Source: Paludibacteraceae bacterium
Lineage (GTDB): Bacteria; Bacteroidota; Bacteroidia; Bacteroidales; Paludibacteraceae
Direction of reading: 5' to 3'
Length of the DNA: 22,135 nucleotides
NCBI GenBank assembly: GCA_904502115.1
Contig: CAJGDW010000013.1
Span: forward strand, 1-22,135
The first letter of the stretch is position 1. Each line of letters begins with the position of its first letter. This document shows positions 1-7,055 of the stretch, piece after piece. A program made the position numbers and the translations under genes. Under the pieces are notes generated by a model. It ran no database searches. It was given only the letters and a program-made list of their open reading frames with translations, and was not told the DNA's origin.

Positions 1-5
1 AAAAT

Positions 6-36
6 TTTGCAGGTTTCAAAAATTGCCGTATCTTTG
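6..36 (+). promoter_or_regulatory. Promoter of the tRNA-Val gene
   Basis: TTTG at 6-9 and TATCTTTG at 29-36 are separated by 19 bases, matching the Bacteroidota primary-sigma pattern (-33 TTTG, -7 TAnnTTTG). Transcription would begin near 40, about 16 bases before the tRNA. This is host sequence outside the element. Confidence 0.75.
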
Positions 37-55
37 CATCGCAATTGAGAAACAA

Positions 56-130
56 GGGCGATTAGCTCAGCTGGTTCAGAGCATCTGCCTTACAAGCAGA
101 GGGTCGGCGGTTCGAATCCGTCATCGCCCA
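56..130 (+). tRNA. tRNA-Val (anticodon UAC)
   Basis: The cloverleaf is complete: acceptor GGGCGAT pairs with ATCGCCC, the D arm is GCTC/GAGC, the anticodon stem is TCTGC/GCAGA around loop CTTACAA (anticodon TAC), and the T arm is GGCGG/CCGTC around TTCGAAT. A130 is the discriminator base; CCA is not encoded. The 3' portion from 103 onward is the integration site and is restored exactly by the element, so the gene stays functional. Its terminator, however, is now the element's hairpin at 142-167, not the original one now lying after 19916. Confidence 0.95.
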
Positions 131-133
131 CAA
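103..133 (+). repeat. attL core (31-bp direct repeat)
   Basis: Bases 103-133 are identical to 19886-19916. They cover the T arm, the acceptor 3' strand and the discriminator of tRNA-Val plus CAA. Sequences diverge immediately outside both copies, as expected for a site-specific recombination core. Confidence 0.93.
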
Positions 134-141
134 CTAATTGA

Positions 142-167
142 AACACCGCAAGTTAAGCGGTGTTTTT
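142..167 (+). terminator. Element-borne terminator behind tRNA-Val
   Basis: AACACCGC (142-149) and GCGGTGTT (157-164) form a perfect 8-bp stem with loop AAGTTAA, followed by TTTTTCCTTTTT. It lies just inside attL, so it came with the element and now ends tRNA transcription. It also separates the integrase from the tRNA promoter. Confidence 0.85.
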
Positions 168-187
168 CCTTTTTATACAGACTCAAC

Positions 188-206
188 TGCGCCAATATTG
201 CGCCAA
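188..206. repeat. Candidate integrase arm sites, left
   Basis: TGCGCCAA occurs twice as a direct repeat (188-195 and 199-206), starts 11 bp apart. The same pair with the same spacing occurs at 19799-19817 near attR. Paired direct repeats at both ends, 55-68 bp from the core, are what tyrosine-integrase arm-type sites look like. They lie within the presumed integrase leader, so binding could also control the gene. Confidence 0.65.
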
Positions 207-243
207 CAATTTTTAGGTACATTTCCACGTATCTAAAAAAAAA

Positions 244-1395
244 ATGCCTGTTAGCCAAATATCTACCATACCTTCCGAAAGATATAGACCTGCTGTTTTG
301 GTCAAAACTAAAACAGAGTTTTATATAGAGTTCTACGTTATTCATCCAAAAGAAAACAAACTAGTACGAAAACGTATTAGGCTTAATCATCTGCGTAAAA
401 GATATAAGCTACTTGCTGAATTTAAAACCATGGCAGCAGAAATGGTTTCTCACATCAATGCAAAGTTAGCTGGCGGCTGGTCGCCATTCTTTGAGAGCGA
501 AAATACTCGCCTATATACAAAATTAGATGAAGTAATAGAATTGTACCTATCGGAGAAAGAACGGGAGGTAAGGCCTGCCACATTTAGAAGTTACAAAAGC
601 TGGTGTAAATCTTTTGGCACCTGGTGTGCAGAGAACACGCCAGGTATTTATGCTTCTATGGTTAATAAAATAATCGTTATACAGTATTTGGATTACTTAT
701 ATGGTGTACGCAAAATCAATGTAGTAAATTACAATAACCATGTAAAGCAGGGTAGTGCTTTTTTTAGCTGGGTGGTACAAAAATGCTATGCTAAAGAAAA
801 TCCGTTTGAGAATATACAGAAGAAAAAGACTACCCAAAAAACAAGGATAATCATACCAGAGAATTACAGGCAGCGTATAACCGACCATCTATCTGTGCAC
901 GATCCGTATTTTCTTATTGTATGCGAATTGGTATATTCGTCGTTAATACGACCTAAAGAAATACGATTTATACAGATTAAACACATCAATTTAGAAGAAA
1001 ACCATATTTTTATACCATCCGACAATGCCAAAACACACTACCAAAGATATGCTGCACTTACACCCAGCCTGTTAGAAAAACTTCAATATGCGGCAAATAA
1101 GCAACCAAATCTTTATTTATTTGGACCAGATATGTTGCCAGATAAAGAACCATGTCACGAGAGCTATTTTACCAAGCAATGGGATAAGATGCGCAAGGTT
1201 CTTAAATTGCCAGTAGAAATGCAGCTGTATTCGCTTCGCGACACTGGAATAAACAATATGCTTAAGAGTGGTATCGACCCGCTTACTGTAATGCAGCACG
1301 CCGACCATCACGACCTTGCTATGACAACCAGGTACGCCAATCATGCCGACCCTAATTTGATTAAGAAAATTGTAGAAAATGCGCCAAAGTTTTAA
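244..1395 (+). CDS. int: Tyrosine recombinase / phage integrase
   Basis: This 383-residue site-specific recombinase would integrate and excise the element at tRNA-Val. An N-terminal arm-binding region (about 1-80) ends with the LAGGWSPF motif usual in Bacteroidota integrases. A SAM-like core-binding domain (about 90-185) and a C-terminal catalytic domain follow. Catalytic residues are R236 (IRPKE), K263 in the beta-hairpin, R332 (YSLRDTG), H352 (MQHADHHD) and nucleophile Y364 (TTRYANH). The first box II His is Tyr329, a common substitution in this phylum. The ATG at 244 follows an A-rich leader. The gene runs away from attL; in the excised circle it would lie directly downstream of the repressor gene in the same direction. 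Confidence 0.95.
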   Translation: MPVSQISTIPSERYRPAVLVKTKTEFYIEFYVIHPKENKLVRKRIRLNHLRKRYKLLAEFKTMAAEMVSHINAKLAGGWSPFFESENTRLYTKLDEVIELYLSEKEREVRPATFRSYKSWCKSFGTWCAENTPGIYASMVNKIIVIQYLDYLYGVRKINVVNYNNHVKQGSAFFSWVVQKCYAKENPFENIQKKKTTQKTRIIIPENYRQRITDHLSVHDPYFLIVCELVYSSLIRPKEIRFIQIKHINLEENHIFIPSDNAKTHYQRYAALTPSLLEKLQYAANKQPNLYLFGPDMLPDKEPCHESYFTKQWDKMRKVLKLPVEMQLYSLRDTGINNMLKSGIDPLTVMQHADHHDLAMTTRYANHADPNLIKKIVENAPKF

Positions 1396-1440
1396 ACGTA
1401 TAACACATAAAACATAGCAGACGAATAAAGGTGTATTATT

Positions 1441-1544
1441 TTTGTATCTTTGTATCTTTTGTATCCTTTTACTTTAACATGCACATTATTAGGGTTTTGT
1501 AAAGATACAAACACAGATACAAAACTTTTAAATTTGGATACAAA
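1441..1544. repeat. Octamer array 1: three TTTGTATC facing three GATACAAA
   Basis: TTTGTATC occurs at 1441-1448, 1449-1456 and 1458-1465. Its reverse complement GATACAAA occurs at 1504-1511, 1516-1523 and 1537-1544. The whole makes a large interrupted inverted repeat in the 170-bp gap between the convergent ends of the integrase and the late operon. A second array of the same octamer lies at 14158-14253. Possible roles are binding sites for a replication or regulatory protein. Confidence 0.75.
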
Positions 1545-1575
1545 AAAAAGGTAGCGTTGAGTTTGCTACCTTTTT
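1542..1575 (-). terminator. Bidirectional terminator ending the late operon and the integrase
   Basis: AAAAAGGTAGC (1545-1555) and GCTACCTTTTT (1565-1575) form an 11-bp stem with a 9-base loop. U-tracts arise on either strand. The right arm overlaps the stop codon of the spanin candidate, so late transcripts on the - strand end here. The + strand transcript from the integrase can end here too. Confidence 0.8.
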
Positions 1576-2075
1576 AAGTACATCTTCAGCACAAAAATCG
1601 CCAGTCGGATTAGTATGTAGGCCCATAGTATATAACCACAAATATAAATAAATCTCTCCCATTTATTCATTTTCTCAGGGATAACTTCAGTTTTGACATC
1701 TTCACTACTTATTTTACTCTGGAGCGAATCGTTTAGTGCAGTAATTCGGTTAATTTCATTGGTCAGCGATATAATCGTTTCCGCTTGCTCTTTCTCCTTA
1801 TTGCTCATTGTAACACTAGTTACGCCGTTGGCTTCGCCCGTCTTTGTATTATAGCTTCCACCTTGCTCGCCGAAGTGTATCTGTGTATTGCTTTCCTTGT
1901 CGGTAATGGTAGTGCCTTTTATATATACAGTATCGCGTATAATAAGTGTGTCTATTATGGTATGATATTCAATCTTAACAGAATCATTCTTTTCTACATT
2001 CAGGATCTCTTTTTGTGCTCGACATGATACGAGAAAGAGTCCTAAAGTAATAATATATAAGATTAGTTTTTTCAT
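1566..2075 (-). CDS. Unimolecular spanin candidate (lipoprotein with C-terminal membrane segment)
   Basis: The 169-residue protein starts with a signal peptide and lipobox LVSC (Cys18), followed by a polar periplasmic region. A helical, probably coiled-coil stretch lies at about 92-123, and a strong C-terminal membrane segment (about 142-163) ends in KMYLKR. An outer-membrane lipid anchor at one end and an inner-membrane segment at the other is the u-spanin design of phage T1 gp11, which fuses the two membranes in the last step of lysis. No acidic cluster follows the Cys, so the usual Bacteroidota surface-export signal is absent, which fits a periplasm-facing lipoprotein. It is the last gene of the late operon, after the holin candidate. 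Membership is inferred from topology; sequence similarity was not tested. Confidence 0.7.
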   Translation of the reverse strand: MKKLILYIITLGLFLVSCRAQKEILNVEKNDSVKIEYHTIIDTLIIRDTVYIKGTTITDKESNTQIHFGEQGGSYNTKTGEANGVTSVTMSNKEKEQAETIISLTNEINRITALNDSLQSKISSEDVKTEVIPEKMNKWERFIYICGYILWAYILIRLAIFVLKMYLKR

Positions 2076-2082
2076 TTAAAGT

Positions 2083-2114
2083 ATTGTTATTAAAAAAAAT
2101 TAGTATTACATTTG
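2083..2114 (+). promoter_or_regulatory. Isolated + strand promoter for the candidate small RNA
   Basis: ATTG at 2083-2086 and TACATTTG at 2107-2114 are 20 bases apart, the same geometry as the late promoter at 14062-14093. It points into a hairpin-ended sequence, not a reading frame. Confidence 0.55.
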
Positions 2115-2117
2115 CAG

Positions 2118-2185
2118 AAAGGTTCTCAGAGTTTACGCCATTCTTGTTAAACAAGATAGTAGAAGGTAACTTGAGAACCTTTTTC
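2118..2185 (+). ncRNA. Candidate small structured RNA
   Basis: Starting just after the promoter box at 2107-2114, bases 2118-2128 pair perfectly with 2172-2182 (11 bp), closing a 43-base interior. That interior holds a second hairpin (TCTTGT 2142-2147 with ACAAGA 2151-2156). The transcript would end in the run TTTTTCTTATTT. There is no + strand reading frame of note. It lies in the gap between two - strand late genes, reaching the 3' end of the upstream one. It could instead be only a terminator or processing structure of the - strand transcript, but the U-tract is better in the + direction. Confidence 0.5.
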
Positions 2186-2605
2186 TTATTTATATCCAAG
2201 GTTACTGTGAAAGGACTTTAAAATAGCATCTTTCCCATTTTGAAATAATTTAATAACTAGAAAATAAACTTCTCCATTTTTTACGTATTTTTTTCTATAT
2301 ACGTAATTACCGTTATTAAATGCTTTTTTTCCAGAACGCATAACATCAAACATTTTTAATATATGTTGCGTTTTTATTGTTCCATTAGCTTCATAAAAGT
2401 GTTTCTTTAGAATTTTAGAAACTTCTGTTTTAGGATCAATTGAAACATTTAGTTTAACACCTTCACAATCCACAACCTGAACGCGAATTGGTTTACCATT
2501 AGTTTTAGTAAAAGCTGTATAAATCTTTTGTTGCTCTACATTATACTTGCTTTTATCTCCAGCTTCTTTTATAAAGAGTGCTATTTTATCATCTATATTT
2601 GCCAT
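2186..2605 (-). CDS. Late protein of unknown function
   Basis: The 139-residue protein is soluble and basic, with no signal peptide or membrane segment. The C-terminal third (NYVYRKKYVKNGEVYFLVIK, then DAILKSFHSN) reads as a beta-rich mini-domain. It loosely recalls the C-terminal RNase-like (PBECR-type) domains that sit next to polyvalent phage proteins; this is weak pattern recognition only. It follows the metallopeptidase-like gene by 2 bp in the same operon, so it may be injected or packaged along with it. The start ATG at 2605 is the first Met and fits the tight spacing. Confidence 0.6.
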   Translation of the reverse strand: MANIDDKIALFIKEAGDKSKYNVEQQKIYTAFTKTNGKPIRVQVVDCEGVKLNVSIDPKTEVSKILKKHFYEANGTIKTQHILKMFDVMRSGKKAFNNGNYVYRKKYVKNGEVYFLVIKLFQNGKDAILKSFHSNLGYK

Positions 2606-2607
2606 AG

Positions 2608-3639
2608 TTAGAACAATAAGGTTTGCTTTGGTTGTCCTGTTATTATCAACGTACCTTTCCCTGTTTTAGGGTTTCGTACTGCAGTAATAATAGATGTTTT
2701 ATTTTTTGTAGCCTTTGTGTCTTGTGGCTGTTTTGTAGCCGCAGTTCCTGGAGCTGGAGCATCTTTAGGTTTGTACACAATAGCTGTAGGATAAGCTGCT
2801 TTTTTAAGAGGCAAACCATTGCCACTTACGTAATCTTTAATGCGAGCCACCAATTTCTCTGCTACAGGTAGGATTTGCTTAAATTCGTCTTCTTGCAGAT
2901 ATGCCAATTTATTAAGGCCATTAACGTATTTATCCCATGGTTTGCATAGGTAAGCGTTTTTAGACTGGGTTTTGTAGGCAACGTATTGTTCAAAGAACCT
3001 GGCAAACACCTCGGTGCGTCTATGCCAGTATGGACTATTGGGGTAGGTTCTTTCAAACAACTTTTTAAAAGAATCGGTTGTTTTTACATAGTCGACAATT
3101 TGGTTTACCATGGCGCGCATTTCCCAACCTACATTGTCTGATAATGTAGCAGCTGTACTTCTGCCACCAGATAGGTAAGCGTATGTTTTGTGTTGATCGC
3201 AGAATGCACCTATATTAAAATCGATAGCATGGCCATACTCGTGTGCTAAGGTTCCTGCGCCTTTCTCTTTGGTAAGGTTTATCATGTTGGCAACAGGTTC
3301 AAAATGCGCCGCAGCGCCACGCATACCACGAGCACCAAAAGCGATGCCCACATTATCGTCAAAACCAATGTTTTTGCCCACCAATTTTGATAATTCGTAA
3401 AGACCATAACCAGCAGCAAGAAGATGATCGTAACGTTCTCCTTGTTGTAACCAGTTACCAAATTCAACACCTTTAAGCTGAAATTCATCTAAGAATTTAC
3501 GAATATCAATAAATAGGTTTTCGTTTTGTCTATGTTTTTTGTTCTTAACACTATTTAGATTATCGTAATTACGTTCCCACCATCTTTGGCAGCGTCCTCC
3601 TGTAATAGGCTGTTTGTACGTATCGGTTATCTTTTGCAT
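2608..3639 (-). CDS. Polyvalent-type protein with zinc-metallopeptidase (LPD1-like) domain
   Basis: The 343-residue protein carries HEYGHAID (His133, Glu134, His137) and, about 70 residues later, RRTEVFARFFEQYV with Glu210, the likely third zinc ligand. This HExxH plus EvFARaFe pairing matches the LPD1-like metallopeptidase domain found in large polyvalent proteins of phages and conjugative elements. Here it occurs in a small stand-alone form. Residues about 285-315 are a Pro/Ala/Thr/Lys-rich linker, and the tail is basic. There is no signal peptide, so it probably acts in the cytoplasm or is delivered with DNA. Polyvalent proteins are thought to be co-injected to protect incoming DNA. It follows the 46-aa basic gene and precedes the 139-aa gene. 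Confidence 0.75.
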   Translation of the reverse strand: MQKITDTYKQPITGGRCQRWWERNYDNLNSVKNKKHRQNENLFIDIRKFLDEFQLKGVEFGNWLQQGERYDHLLAAGYGLYELSKLVGKNIGFDDNVGIAFGARGMRGAAAHFEPVANMINLTKEKGAGTLAHEYGHAIDFNIGAFCDQHKTYAYLSGGRSTAATLSDNVGWEMRAMVNQIVDYVKTTDSFKKLFERTYPNSPYWHRRTEVFARFFEQYVAYKTQSKNAYLCKPWDKYVNGLNKLAYLQEDEFKQILPVAEKLVARIKDYVSGNGLPLKKAAYPTAIVYKPKDAPAPGTAATKQPQDTKATKNKTSIITAVRNPKTGKGTLIITGQPKQTLLF

Positions 3640-3641
3640 GG

Positions 3642-3782
3642 CTACTTCTTTTTGGCGGTTAATACGTTAGGTTTTGGTATTTCATACCAGTTCTTTTTGT
3701 TCCTGGCCTTTCTTGTAGACTTTTGACTTGCTACGCGAAGTTCACTCTTATGCAGCTTTGCTATGGGATTTTTTAGTTTCAT
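3642..3782 (-). CDS. Small highly basic protein
   Basis: This 46-residue frame begins MKLKNPIAKLHKSELRVA and ends LTAKKK. It contains about 15 Lys/Arg and almost no acidic residues. Its stop lies 2 bp before the start of the metallopeptidase-like gene, and it fills what would otherwise be a 190-bp hole in the late operon. The charge suggests nucleic-acid binding or condensation, or a packaged basic peptide; this is inference. No family is recognised. Confidence 0.6.
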   Translation of the reverse strand: MKLKNPIAKLHKSELRVASQKSTRKARNKKNWYEIPKPNVLTAKKK

Positions 3783-3829
3783 AGTGTTAAATTTTAGCAA
3801 TTATATTACAGATGTATGATTTATCCTTT

Positions 3830-4078
3830 TCATGCTTTCTCGTCGGTGTCGCTGGCCTCGATGCTGAAATCGCCTTTTTTAATGCGAATTGCTCTATCAC
3901 CAATAAGGCGTATAACGCGTGGTAATTGGGCAATAAAAGCAAGGCCCATCAGTTCGCCGCCAGCTTGGATAACCGAGTTGTCGATAACACCAACTGGTGG
4001 TAGTAAAAAACCGCATACAAACAACGCCAGCATTACAATAGTTGTAAGGTAGCTGGTAATGTGGGCATATTTTATCAT
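3830..4078 (-). CDS. Holin candidate
   Basis: The 82-residue protein has two predicted membrane segments (about 9-29 and 34-52) joined by a short LPPVGVIDN turn, then a charged tail with RLIGDRAIRIKKGD and a DTDEKA end. Size, topology and charged C terminus fit phage holins, which open the inner membrane at lysis. The start is the ATG at 4078, which overlaps the stop of the glycosyltransferase gene (ATGA). The upstream in-frame Met at 4150 would give an implausible Cys-rich extension. It shares the late operon with the lysozyme and spanin candidates. A structural membrane protein is the alternative. Confidence 0.65.
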   Translation of the reverse strand: MIKYAHITSYLTTIVMLALFVCGFLLPPVGVIDNSVIQAGGELMGLAFIAQLPRVIRLIGDRAIRIKKGDFSIEASDTDEKA

Positions 4079-4965
4079 ATACCCTCCATTTCTGCAACCG
4101 CAAGGCGTGTGTAGATTTCTGGTGCCATTTCTTTTACAGCAGCTTTGCATCTTGCCACATTCTCTTCTTTATGTTTAAGGCTACCAATGTAGTGCGACAC
4201 TCCGCTGTGGCGAAGCTCGTAAATACCGCTCACGTTCTTACACAAACGTTTAACAGGATATTTACCCTCTACACACAACGTATATAGGCGTGCTTGTTCA
4301 AAGAGTAAATCAAAAATAACACGAGGATTGCATTTCATAATGGTGTCAACAATATGCCCGTTACGTTTAAGAATGGCCGCATAACGCCAATAATCGGCTA
4401 TATATTTGTCTTTTAGTTCTTGGTTGGCAATGCCAATAACACCGCAACAAAAAGATGATTTTCCAAACAATCTATCTGCATCGTGAATGAGTGGTTTAAT
4501 TAAGCTCAATTCTCTTTGGTAGATAGGCTCAGCATTTTGCACGATCACTTCGTTCATTTCGTAGTTGAGCATCTCAATTGCCAATGGATTAGTAAGGATA
4601 ACATCCCCATCAATGTGAATCGCGCCCAATTCTTCTGCTTCCAACGCCTTAAATTTGGCAGAAGCAAATAGGTTAAGGTGTGTATCTAGCTCGTTTAAGT
4701 CGGTGTAAATATTGTCGTATGGCAACCCTTCCAACAAACGAGCACCTGTATCGTCGGTATGTAGATTAAATTGGCAACCAGGAATATTTTCTTTAGCCGA
4801 CAAAATACTCCATGCCGTGTACCAAAACTGATTGAATGTTTTTTGGTTGTTGAATCGATAGGGAGCCTGTTGCATAGGCTTGGTAGATAAACTATGGAAT
4901 AGCTTTAATTTTTCTATTGGAGTGGTTATTATCGTTATATCTCCTGTGCTGTTATAAATGTTCAT
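4075..4965 (-). CDS. Glycosyltransferase, GT-A fold (GT8/GT32-like)
   Basis: The 296-residue protein has a GT-A core with a DxD motif in HIDGDVIL (Asp119, Asp121), which binds the metal and sugar nucleotide. Near the C terminus HYIGSLKHK matches the HxxGxxK signature of GT8-type retaining enzymes. FGKSSFCCGVIGI lies between them. There is no membrane segment. It sits inside the late operon between the large 417-aa protein and the holin candidate, with ATGA coupling to the latter. It may modify a virion protein or, on lysogen induction, cell-surface glycans. Donor and acceptor cannot be deduced. The start ATG at 4965 is the first available. Confidence 0.8.
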   Translation of the reverse strand: MNIYNSTGDITIITTPIEKLKLFHSLSTKPMQQAPYRFNNQKTFNQFWYTAWSILSAKENIPGCQFNLHTDDTGARLLEGLPYDNIYTDLNELDTHLNLFASAKFKALEAEELGAIHIDGDVILTNPLAIEMLNYEMNEVIVQNAEPIYQRELSLIKPLIHDADRLFGKSSFCCGVIGIANQELKDKYIADYWRYAAILKRNGHIVDTIMKCNPRVIFDLLFEQARLYTLCVEGKYPVKRLCKNVSGIYELRHSGVSHYIGSLKHKEENVARCKAAVKEMAPEIYTRLAVAEMEGI

Positions 4966-4977
4966 AGGTTAAGTGCG

Positions 4978-6231
4978 TTACATAGATGAATAAATAGTGG
5001 CTACATCTGAATAATCTAGAATATCATCTTCATCTGACGATGTTGAGCCATCAGAAGAGTTAGAACTAGAGCCTGATAGTTGATTTACAAAACATAAATG
5101 TTCAGAAACCAAAATAGTATCTTCTTCACCACGTTTAATAGTTTCTAATTCTATAGTACCTTCGCGATGATAAAGAATTGGTAACACGTATGAATCTTTC
5201 AAATTTTCCCAAACAAGATCATCGCCTTGAAGTGGCATAAAGGTTTTACCAACTGCTTGTAACTCTAGATAGCTGTTATGAGTATTGCGTAGCATAATAG
5301 TGGTTTTACCACCATTATTAAAATCAGAGGGTATATCTAACGGAATTTTATAAACGTCTAACGCATCTTTTCTCTTTTGGCAGAAAACAAATGCTGCAGG
5401 AATTTTTTCTGCTCCATAGTAGGTACTTTCACTATAGATTATACTTCCAAGACTATTACCATATGTATATGCTCCCACTGTATGCGAATAGCATATATTA
5501 TTGTTTTGGTCAAATCTGAATATAGCAAAATAAAGAAAGCTTTCTCTGGAGATCTCATCAGTTTCCAATGCCACATGAATTCTGTCTGTAAGTGGCACAA
5601 CTATGTTTTCTCTATATGGAAAGAATCCCGCTTCGTATAATTTACCCAGATACCATACGATCTCATCTAGGTTCATCATATAAGGGAATTCTTCCAAATA
5701 ATCACATATACTAAAATCTATAAATTCATGTCTAGCTTTTCTTGCCCTTAAAAAACCATAACTCTCTTTAGAAACATTATCTCCATAAAACTCGTTATAA
5801 TAATATAGCAGTTGCCTCCAGAATGATAAACCATCCGGATTTCCTTTTAAAAATTCCGAGCATCCGTTTAATCCACCAAAATACCAGTTTAGATAAGGAG
5901 CATTATCGCGAATAGCAATTCCTTCAGTATACCGGAAAGCTCCAAAACAAACCCCAAATGGATATTCTGTTTCTTCTTTTAATTTTGGAACATAAATATT
6001 TCTCCCTTCAACTGTTTGAAAACCTGCACTTACTTGATCTGAAGCAGTTTCTAGATCAATACCAGAGATTTCAGACATCTTAGAAAAGTCCAATTCTGCA
6101 ATTGTATTTTCTTTTAATGATACTACAGGGTCTTCACTTGTCAATAGCTTGTATGTAGTAGCACCACCGGCATTATTACCACTGGTACCGCATCCACAGG
6201 AACAACCACCAAAAGGTATTTTATAGTTCAT
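4978..6231 (-). CDS. Large late protein, candidate spike or vertex protein
   Basis: At 417 residues this is the largest protein of the late module. It begins with a Cys/Gly-rich patch (GGCSCGCGTSG), continues as a mixed aromatic-rich region, and ends with a Ser/Asp/Glu-rich tail (SGSSSNSSDGSTSSDEDD). No signal peptide, membrane segment or enzyme motif is apparent. The two low-complexity ends may tether it to the capsid or to metal. In tailless phages receptor-binding spikes are usually the largest late proteins, and this one sits next to the glycosyltransferase. Function is otherwise unknown. The start ATG at 6231 is just upstream of the Cys patch and 7 bp after the preceding stop. Confidence 0.6.
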   Translation of the reverse strand: MNYKIPFGGCSCGCGTSGNNAGGATTYKLLTSEDPVVSLKENTIAELDFSKMSEISGIDLETASDQVSAGFQTVEGRNIYVPKLKEETEYPFGVCFGAFRYTEGIAIRDNAPYLNWYFGGLNGCSEFLKGNPDGLSFWRQLLYYYNEFYGDNVSKESYGFLRARKARHEFIDFSICDYLEEFPYMMNLDEIVWYLGKLYEAGFFPYRENIVVPLTDRIHVALETDEISRESFLYFAIFRFDQNNNICYSHTVGAYTYGNSLGSIIYSESTYYGAEKIPAAFVFCQKRKDALDVYKIPLDIPSDFNNGGKTTIMLRNTHNSYLELQAVGKTFMPLQGDDLVWENLKDSYVLPILYHREGTIELETIKRGEEDTILVSEHLCFVNQLSGSSSNSSDGSTSSDEDDILDYSDVATIYSSM

Positions 6232-6237
6232 AGTGTG

Positions 6238-6501
6238 TTAAATTAAAAAGTTATAACTGACATTTTCTCTCTCGCTGAAAGCTACGTTGCGCTGCAATGA
6301 ACCATTACTCCACTGGTAAGTGGTAATACCTGTTTGTTTGTCGCAGGCAACACGCAAAATGCAGAATTTGTCTTCGTCAAGGTTTGTGGTACCACGCCTG
6401 GCGTAGCCCATGTATTGGATATGGTGCGTTTCGTTGCTGGCTTCAGCAACGACGCAAACAGGCTCTTCTTTTCCTGGTTTAAAAATGATATTATCTATCA
6501 T
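6238..6501 (-). CDS. Small beta-rich late protein
   Basis: The 87-residue protein is soluble. The order IQYMGYARRGTTNLDEDKF, then ILRVACDKQTGITTYQWSNG, and a final NVSYNF resembles a short beta-sandwich type found in small phage virion proteins. I recognise no named family. It lies 4 bp after the lysozyme stop and 7 bp before the 417-aa gene, so it is translated with both. A role as a vertex or spike-base protein is possible but unproven. Confidence 0.55.
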   Translation of the reverse strand: MIDNIIFKPGKEEPVCVVAEASNETHHIQYMGYARRGTTNLDEDKFCILRVACDKQTGITTYQWSNGSLQRNVAFSERENVSYNFLI

Positions 6502-6504
6502 GGT

Positions 6505-7038
6505 TTATGCAAAATAAAGGTTACTTTCTTTGGCGCGACGATTAGCCAGGCCGGTTATTACATTGCCGTTAGCGTACTTCCATTTGGCAAATTCGTTGGC
6601 GATATCAGGATCATTGGGATTTGCTTTAATCTTTTTAAGCAGAGTTGACTTCTTAAAAGCACTAACACCTACATTAAAAACAAAGCTTACCAATGCGTCA
6701 AACTGGTTCTGAGTGAGCGTTAGTCCTTGACTATTTACGGCACCCTCGGCATGTTCTACATCTTCTAAAAGCCAAGCATCGGCTTGATCTTGTGTACAGG
6801 TGTCTCCTTCTTTAACTCCTTTAGTGTGACCATATCCAATGGTCCATACTCCGGCACTACACTGGTAGGCTGTTAAGCGCAAACCTTCGTGCTGTTTAAT
6901 GAGGGATAATCCGTTGGCAGATATCTTCATATTTGTCTTGTTCATAACTCTAAAAATGATATAACAAATAGTGGCAGCCGTAAGACTCACCATGGCAACA
7001 GTCCCTACAATTACTATTTGCCGATTAGTCAGTTTCAT
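6505..7038 (-). CDS. GH24 lysozyme with N-terminal membrane anchor
   Basis: The 177-residue muramidase cleaves peptidoglycan. Residues about 8-30 form a membrane segment, so the enzyme is anchored or exported as a signal-anchor-release endolysin. The catalytic region runs from HEGLRLTAYQCSAG to WTIGYGHT: Glu51 is the acid, Cys60 occupies the position of T4 lysozyme Asp20, and Thr66 matches Thr26. The rest of the GH24 domain (NQFDALVSFVFNVG, then LANRRAKESNLY) is intact. It lies among virion-membrane genes, so it could act in lysis or as a virion enzyme that opens the cell wall on entry. Confidence 0.88.
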   Translation of the reverse strand: MKLTNRQIVIVGTVAMVSLTAATICYIIFRVMNKTNMKISANGLSLIKQHEGLRLTAYQCSAGVWTIGYGHTKGVKEGDTCTQDQADAWLLEDVEHAEGAVNSQGLTLTQNQFDALVSFVFNVGVSAFKKSTLLKKIKANPNDPDIANEFAKWKYANGNVITGLANRRAKESNLYFA

Positions 7039-7055
7039 TTTTATAATCCTCTCCG

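Noticed and set aside
23..328. A frame across the tRNA-Val gene
   Set aside because: It is read through a functional tRNA and a terminator and cannot be coding.
1490..1504. A 15-base near-match (TAGGGTTyTGTAAAG) also at 19851-19865
   Set aside because: A single AT-rich pair with one mismatch; it could be chance and was not listed as a feature.
1441..1544. CRISPR array or dif-type recombination site
   Set aside because: The repeats are 8-bp units in both orientations with irregular short gaps, without spacers of constant length or Cas genes; no dif-like 28-bp structure is present.
1984..2199. A 71-codon - strand frame upstream of the spanin candidate
   Set aside because: It runs through the small-RNA hairpins and overlaps the lipoprotein signal region in another frame, with no usable ribosome site.
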